Of a DNA stretch of 34,768 bases, positions 30,033 through 34,768 are shown one piece after another. Numbering within the stretch: position 1 is the first letter of the stretch; each line of letters begins with the position of its first letter. Below the pieces are notes generated by a model that saw only the letters and a list, made by a program, of their open reading frames with translations, was not told where the DNA came from and did not search any database. This stretch comes from Basidiobolus meristosporus CBS 931.73 (Eukaryota; Basidiobolomycota; Basidiobolomycetes; Basidiobolales; Basidiobolaceae): positions 1 through 34,768 of the forward strand of contig MCFE01000799.1 of the NCBI GenBank assembly GCA_002104905.1, given 5' to 3'. The position numbers were made by a program, and so were the translations under genes.

Positions 30033-31646
30033 ATGCAGTTTCTACGTCATTCTGCAAGTAGGACGCTGTCAGGTGTTTCGAAGGTTAGCATACGCTTTAT
30101 ATCCTGTGAGAGGAATGCTGGTCATCGTGTACGGCGAAAAGACCTACGGAGCTCTGAGCAAGATGTAGAATACGTTCTCAAGAATGGTACTCAATCTACG
30201 AGTAGTTGTAGCTAATAAATACTAATGCTCATTCAGGTCTGCGCCACGTCGAACCCTACTTTTTCACACACAAGACCTTTGCCAAAGAACGCTGGCTCGG
30301 TCGACCATTAGTGTCCGTACTCCAAACCGAATTCAAGGACAGACCAAGCGAATACTACGTAATTTTCCACATAAATGATAGATATCGGAGGAATATTTGA
30401 TTGAAGTCTTGTTCGTTAAAGCAAACGGCGGTGATGGAGGGCTGGGTTACCGTGAATGGAGTTAAAGTCTCACCGGACTATACGTTCAAGCCCCATGATA
30501 TATTGGCACACACTCTACATAGACACGAACCCCCAGTGACCAGTGACCATATCAAAATCATATATGAGGACGAGAATATGCTGGTTGTGGATAAACCAGC
30601 GAGTATTCCGGTGGGTCATACTCTCAATATGCTCCGATCCACACAAGCTAATGATTCTTCTAATTGTAGGTTCATCCTACTGGGAGGTAGTTCACATGCC
30701 CTCCATATTGTAAATCGATCACCAATACTCATTCTGCCATACAGATACCAGCACAACTCTATACTAAATATCTTGAAGCATGACCACGGCTATCAATCCC
30801 TCTTTCGTACGTCATGATTCTGCTGAATGCCACCACTCTATCGATACTGACTCCGCCACGTGTAGCGGCAAACCGTCTCGATCGACTCACATCGGGTATC
30901 TTAATCTTTGCCCGAACGAAGGAGAGCGCGCAGCTCATTGAGAAAGCCATGCGAGCAAGGGAAATTCAAAAACAATACGTATGTAGAGTATTGGGTGAAT
31001 TTCCGAGGTAGGCACCTCATCCCTCGAGCTACTTCAGACATGAGACTCAGTGTTTTCCTTAGGGAGGTCGTTTGTGATGAGAGGCTGCTGACGGTGTCGC
31101 ACAGGCTTGGACTAAATGTGGTTAGTCCCCAAGGAAAAGAGAGCACCACCGTGTTTGAACGACTCTTCTTTGATGGGGAAACAAGTATTGTACGATGTAA
31201 ATACCTCCAACACTGCTGAACCTGTGTATAATTCAGTGACCGAACCTTTGTCGCTAGGTAAGCCAGTTACCGGGCGAACTCATCAGATACGCGTACACCT
31301 TCAATACCTTGGCCATCCGATAGCAAACGATCCACTTTACGCGAACTCCAATGCTTGGGGGCCCGATCGTGGCAAAGGAAAAGTGTATGATGCTGCAGAG
31401 TGCGAAAGCGTGATTGAGGAGCTAGTGGCGCATGAATTCCTCAGTGGTGGCAAGGTGATGCCCGAGCGTGCTCTATGTCAAACATGTAATATTCCAACAT
31501 ACTATGACCCACAGCCGGGCCAGTTATGTATATGGCTTCATGCTATACAGTACGCTCTAAACAACTTTACCTTCCAAACCGATCTCCCACTGTGGGCCAG
31601 TCGAGATTACTCACCTGAAAAATACAGGCATCTGATCCAGTTTTAA
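30033..31646 (+). CDS. RluA-family tRNA pseudouridine synthase (Pus9/Rib2-like)
   Basis: Eight exons: 30033-30186, 30237-30358, 30422-30610, 30670-30686, 30745-30806, 30866-31007, 31063-31196, 31258-31646. They join to 402 residues. The family (yeast Pus8/Rib2 and Pus9) isomerises U32 of tRNAs. Readable in order: [26 protein letters not shown] (S4-like), [22 protein letters not shown], the catalytic RLDRLTSG with Asp at about 187, [43 protein letters not shown], and [10 protein letters not shown] near the end. There is no C-terminal deaminase domain of Rib2, which favours Pus9-type. Every exon junction keeps phase; introns are 50-63 nt. Exon 4 is only 17 nt (VHPTG plus part of Arg). The start is the least certain point: ATG at 30033 is the first in frame, but an unseen upstream exon is possible. 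Confidence 0.88.
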
Positions 31647-31882
31647 ACAATCTAACAATCCCCATCAGTTTTTAATGGCGGCTATCACCCTTTGTGGTAG
31701 AGTTTTGTGGCACCTGATATATAATTCTGAGACATGAAATTCCATAGAATAGTAGAATCCTGGTATAGTTGCATATTAAATCATACCATACAAGGCAGGA
31801 CTATGGATTTCAACAAGTGTACAACATTGGTCTCTCATCCCTGATGTTGCCTCGGGAAACCGAATCAGTGATCCCTCGAACG

Positions 31883-31890
31883 TATTTAAA
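31883..31890 (+). promoter_or_regulatory. TATA-like element of the secreted-protein gene
   Basis: TATTTAAA, 39 nt upstream of the ATG at 31929. Confidence 0.4.
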
Positions 31891-31928
31891 TGTGGCCCAG
31901 GAGGAACATCCTCATCACACTACTGACC

Positions 31929-32234
31929 ATGTCGAAGTTGGTATTTGCAATCATCCTTACTTTTGCATATGTTTTGTCCTTCGTCTCGGCGCTTCCCATG
32001 GCTGGCTTCTCAGGAACAAATTCCAATTCCTTCGTCACCCAGAGCGAATCTGAGGTTGGGCAGCCTATAGACGAATGGGATCTTGCTTCCGACTTCCAGC
32101 TTGCTGAGGACGATGCCCTGTTTGATACATGGCTGGCAGAAGATGAAGAAGAGGACTACGACCTTACTGTGACAAACAACTACGATGCATATCTTGACAT
32201 CGTAGAAGATGGCTCATTGTGGAGATATTTGTAA
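31929..32234 (+). CDS. small acidic secreted protein, cysteine-free
   Basis: A 101-residue single-exon frame. Residues 1-21 form a clear signal peptide (MSKLVFAIILTFAYVLSFVSA), with likely cleavage after Ala21. The mature part of about 80 residues is strongly acidic (an AEDEEEDYD run near residues 70-78) and has no cysteine, unlike most fungal small secreted effectors. It contains repeated acidic-aromatic patterns (DEWDLASDF, LFDTWLAED, YDAYLDIVED). I do not recognise a family. A longer frame upstream lacks a good start; the ATG at 31929 begins exactly at the signal peptide. It could be a cell-wall or matrix protein, a propeptide, or lineage-specific. Confidence 0.6.
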   Translation: MSKLVFAIILTFAYVLSFVSALPMAGFSGTNSNSFVTQSESEVGQPIDEWDLASDFQLAEDDALFDTWLAEDEEEDYDLTVTNNYDAYLDIVEDGSLWRYL

Positions 32235-32765
32235 TTATGCCCGCAATCTTAGTCGGTTTTGACAATCGATGGTTTCATTGCCTTGAACAACCCCAATACG
32301 TCTATCTTCTTTGTAGTGCTCCCCTCCCCATGTAAATCTCGTAAATATGAATATGCAACAATGGTATCTAGAAAATCTAAAAGTAAAGAAGCTTATCTCA
32401 TTTCGCTATGAAACTTATTCCACGCTCCTCTCCATTCTCTAAATTGATCTATACTCCAAGTGTCTCAACTCGCGGAAGGGTGACACCAATAAATTTGGTG
32501 GAACATACTCCTAGGGTTTGAAAAGGTTCAACTTTAACCCGACTAAGCATCCACTCTAGATTACGTAGGGTTGCCGATGGGATCATGCCTAAACTGGTGG
32601 TTATGTTATGCCCATTTCGCCCAGGATAATCACGAAGATGATGCCTAAAAAAAGCGCCTGTGAGATGTCGCGAATTTGAATACTGGGCTTGACCTGAGCT
32701 ACGGAGTACCTACCTTGCATTTCTGTTTATCCCACAAGGAGCGATTGTTCAACGTTAGATTCAGC
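32235..32765. other. intergenic region
   Basis: No reading frame of note on either strand. It contains the 3' side of the secreted-protein gene and the promoter of the U-box cyclophilin gene. No repeat shared with the left half was seen. Confidence 0.5.
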
Positions 32766-34736
32766 ATGGGTAAAGGAACAGGTATTTATATCTCCCTTAC
32801 GATCAACCAGTTTATGTTGGAGAGATTAAGCCGTGCGATCCATAGATAAAATGTACATCACTCATAGCGAGTGGTCCAATGACTTTAGCGAAGGGGGTAT
32901 GTCTTTTGGTGGAGCCAAAACTAAAAAAAACACACAGATATTTAAACGCCTCCCTTTCTATTGCTGCTCCTTAACGCTCCAGCCATTTGAACATCCTGTG
33001 TGTACCCCCGAAGGGACAGTTTTTGATTTAGAGTATGCACTTTATTTGCGGGTTTCTGGGAGTATACCTTGACCAACCGGCTTACCCTCTTTTCCAACCT
33101 AGGAGTATCATCCCGTACATTAAGAAATACGGAACCAATCCCGTAACCGGGGAGAAATTGGAAACAAGTAGTTTGATCAAACTCAACTTTCACAAAAATC
33201 CCGAAGGTAAGGCCTTCGTTATGGCCGCGAAACCAGGACTGCCCAGAGAATAACCGGAGCTCTTCGTCCATTGTACCAGGTGAATATTGCTGCCCAGTCA
33301 CCTTCCGAGTTTTTAGCGATCATACACACATCGTCGCTGTCAAGCCTACCGGGAATGTGTATGCTTACGATACAGTGGAGAGGCTCAACATCAAGCCCAA
33401 ATATTGGCAGGATCTATTGACGGACGAGCAGTTCACCCGCAAAGACATCATCACTCTCCAGGTACGACGCGCTAGACTGCCCGGCTATTCTACGATCGAG
33501 TATTTACGCGTTTGTTTAGGATCCTCACAATGTCGAAGGAAGAAACCTCACGACATTCCATCACCTAAAGAATGACCTAAAGGTGTTATCGGAGGGTACG
33601 GTTGGCTCACAAAGGGATGCCTGTTTGGTCAAAAGATGCTAAACCATGTTCAACGTATCTAGAGGAGCTGGCAAAAAGAGATCCAATGAATAATATCACG
33701 AAGGTCGGAACCACTGGCCGAGTTCTCGCTGAGCTGAAGGCAAAAGAGGCCGAAAAGGTACCTAGTCCCCAAGCTTTGTTAGCAGTATTTGACTGACACC
33801 GACGCCCAGGCTTCGAAAACCCCGGTCTCCCCAGAAAGCAAATCCAAAAACACCCATACAATGCGGCACACTTTTCTACTGGGCGAGCTGCCGCTGCGTT
33901 TACCTCCACCGCTTTCACCCAGTGACCGTCAACGAGAAGGCGCTGATAGATGAAGACGAGTTCATGTACCAGGAAGTGAAGAAGAAGGGATACGCCCGGA
34001 TTCAGACCAACTTTGGCGATATCAACGTTGAGCTTCATTGCGATCATGTAAGCGACTTCAAGCCAATGGCTCACATCCATCCACACTCCCCCAACGCTTA
34101 CATTCGCTTGTTTAGACACCCCATGACCCTGTCACAACTTCATCCTGCTTGCGAAGTCGGGATATTACAAAAACATCAAATTCCATCGTCTGATCAAACA
34201 TTTCATGGTAACGATTCACAAGCGGTTACGCGCGATCATACAGCCTACTCACGTATTTTTAGATCCAAGGTGGAGATCCTACTGGCACCGGTCGCGGCGG
34301 GGAGTCGGCTTGGAAGAAGGATTTTCGCGACGAGTTCAAGGGAAACCTTACGCATACCGGACGTGGGATTCTTAGCATGGCCAATCGTGGGAAGAACACC
34401 AACTCGTCACAGTTGTACGTAACGATCAGCATCATCCCGCCTCATTACTGACGTACTCACCGCTCCCCACTCTGTAGCTTCATTACTTTCCGATCATGTA
34501 ACCATCTGGACAACAAGCACACCGTTTTCGGGCGTGTTGTCGGCGGGATGAACGTGCTGGACAAGATAGAAATGATCGAGACTGACGACAAAGAGAAGCC
34601 GGCCAAGGATGTGATCATCAAGGACGTGATCGTCTTCGTCGATCCTTACGATGAGTACAAGAAGAGCCTGGAGAAATCCCTGAAGGAAAAAGAAGAAGAG
34701 CCAGCCAGAAAGATAGCCGAGATGGAGAAGGAGAAG
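32766..34736 (+). CDS. U-box peptidyl-prolyl isomerase (Cyp8/PPIL2 family), partial, with frame breaks
   Basis: Exons: 32766-32781, 32846-33032, 33103-33206, 33280-33461, 33520-33595, 33663-33757, about 33810-34047, 34116-34207, 34263-34414, 34478-34736. The gene continues beyond the right edge (donor GTATTT at 34737). The protein is a nuclear, spliceosome-associated cyclophilin with an N-terminal U-box. Visible: [15 protein letters not shown] (split after 16 nt), [31 protein letters not shown] (U-box, in two exons), [16 protein letters not shown], and a cyclophilin domain with [55 protein letters not shown]. The usual cyclosporin-contact Trp is His (CNHLD), as in PPIL2. A base is missing near 33920 and two extra C occur in C-runs near 34120-34134; the linker in exon 7 may also be out of phase. 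These are either errors in homopolymers or true damage. The tail is Lys/Glu-rich. Confidence 0.8.
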
Positions 34737-34768
34737 GTATTTCCAAGGTTCTGCAGACACCCAGCGAT

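Noticed and set aside
33758-34047. Extending the intron of the cyclophilin gene to the acceptor at about 33921 to remove the frameshift
   Set aside because: This would delete the block [16 protein letters not shown], which is a hallmark of the family, so a base-level frame break is more likely.
33607-34119. 170-codon frame on the minus strand
   Set aside because: Antisense to the U-box cyclophilin exons; no recognisable product.
1-34768. CRISPR array, prophage or bacterial operon
   Set aside because: No regularly spaced short repeats were seen, and spliced genes with eukaryotic families dominate the right half.

Overview
The window looks like nuclear DNA of a filamentous fungus. The host genes carry short introns (50-73 nt) with GT...AG ends and CTAAC/CTGAC-like branch sites, and they encode eukaryotic housekeeping proteins of fungal type. 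The phylum cannot be fixed from the sequence. CACTA-type Tnp2 (Plavaka-like) elements are known mainly from Basidiomycota, but the host genes would also fit an early-diverging lineage.

The window falls into two halves. Positions 1 to about 24,843 are an AT-rich, CpG-poor nest of dead mobile elements. The base layer is a Tnp2-type DNA transposon family present as at least four decayed copies: A (126-7258), B (8188-12409), C (19392-23346) and the inverted D (13431-15351), plus fragments at 12410-13430. Into these copies were inserted a 5'-truncated Gypsy element (2336-6389, minus), a solo Copia LTR with an intact 5-bp target duplication (13751-14095), a 3'-truncated Copia element (17021-19391, minus), a Copia LTR tandem (23347-24843), 1.07-kb solo LTRs of a third family (9029-10098, 15352-16429, inverted fragment 16434-17020), another solo LTR (20149-20825), and a pair of inverted MITE-like units (1448-2083). 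Between copies A and B lies a GC-cluster-rich island (7259-8187) with two organelle-type tRNA genes, Arg(UCU) and His(GUG, with encoded G-1 and C73). It is probably a nuclear insertion of mitochondrial DNA.

From about 25,200 onward the sequence becomes a compact, CpG-containing gene region. It holds an unresolved reading-frame cluster (25207-25733), an intact purine nucleoside phosphorylase (25881-26789, minus), a six-exon alpha-arrestin-like adaptor (27497-28734, minus), a broken Ppn2-type metallophosphatase (29004-29881, minus), an eight-exon RluA/Pus9-type tRNA pseudouridine synthase with a 17-nt microexon (30033-31646, plus), a small acidic cysteine-free secreted protein (31929-32234, plus), and a U-box cyclophilin of the Cyp8/PPIL2 family (32766 to beyond the right edge, plus). 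The cyclophilin carries several single-base frame breaks in homopolymers.

The host genes are unrelated housekeeping functions (purine salvage, membrane-protein ubiquitination adaptor, polyphosphate/phosphoester hydrolysis, tRNA modification, spliceosome-associated isomerase) and do not form a pathway. I found no CRISPR array and no convincing new multi-gene system. The most unusual items are the mitochondrial-like island, the inverted MITE pair, the microexon and the clear two-compartment structure.
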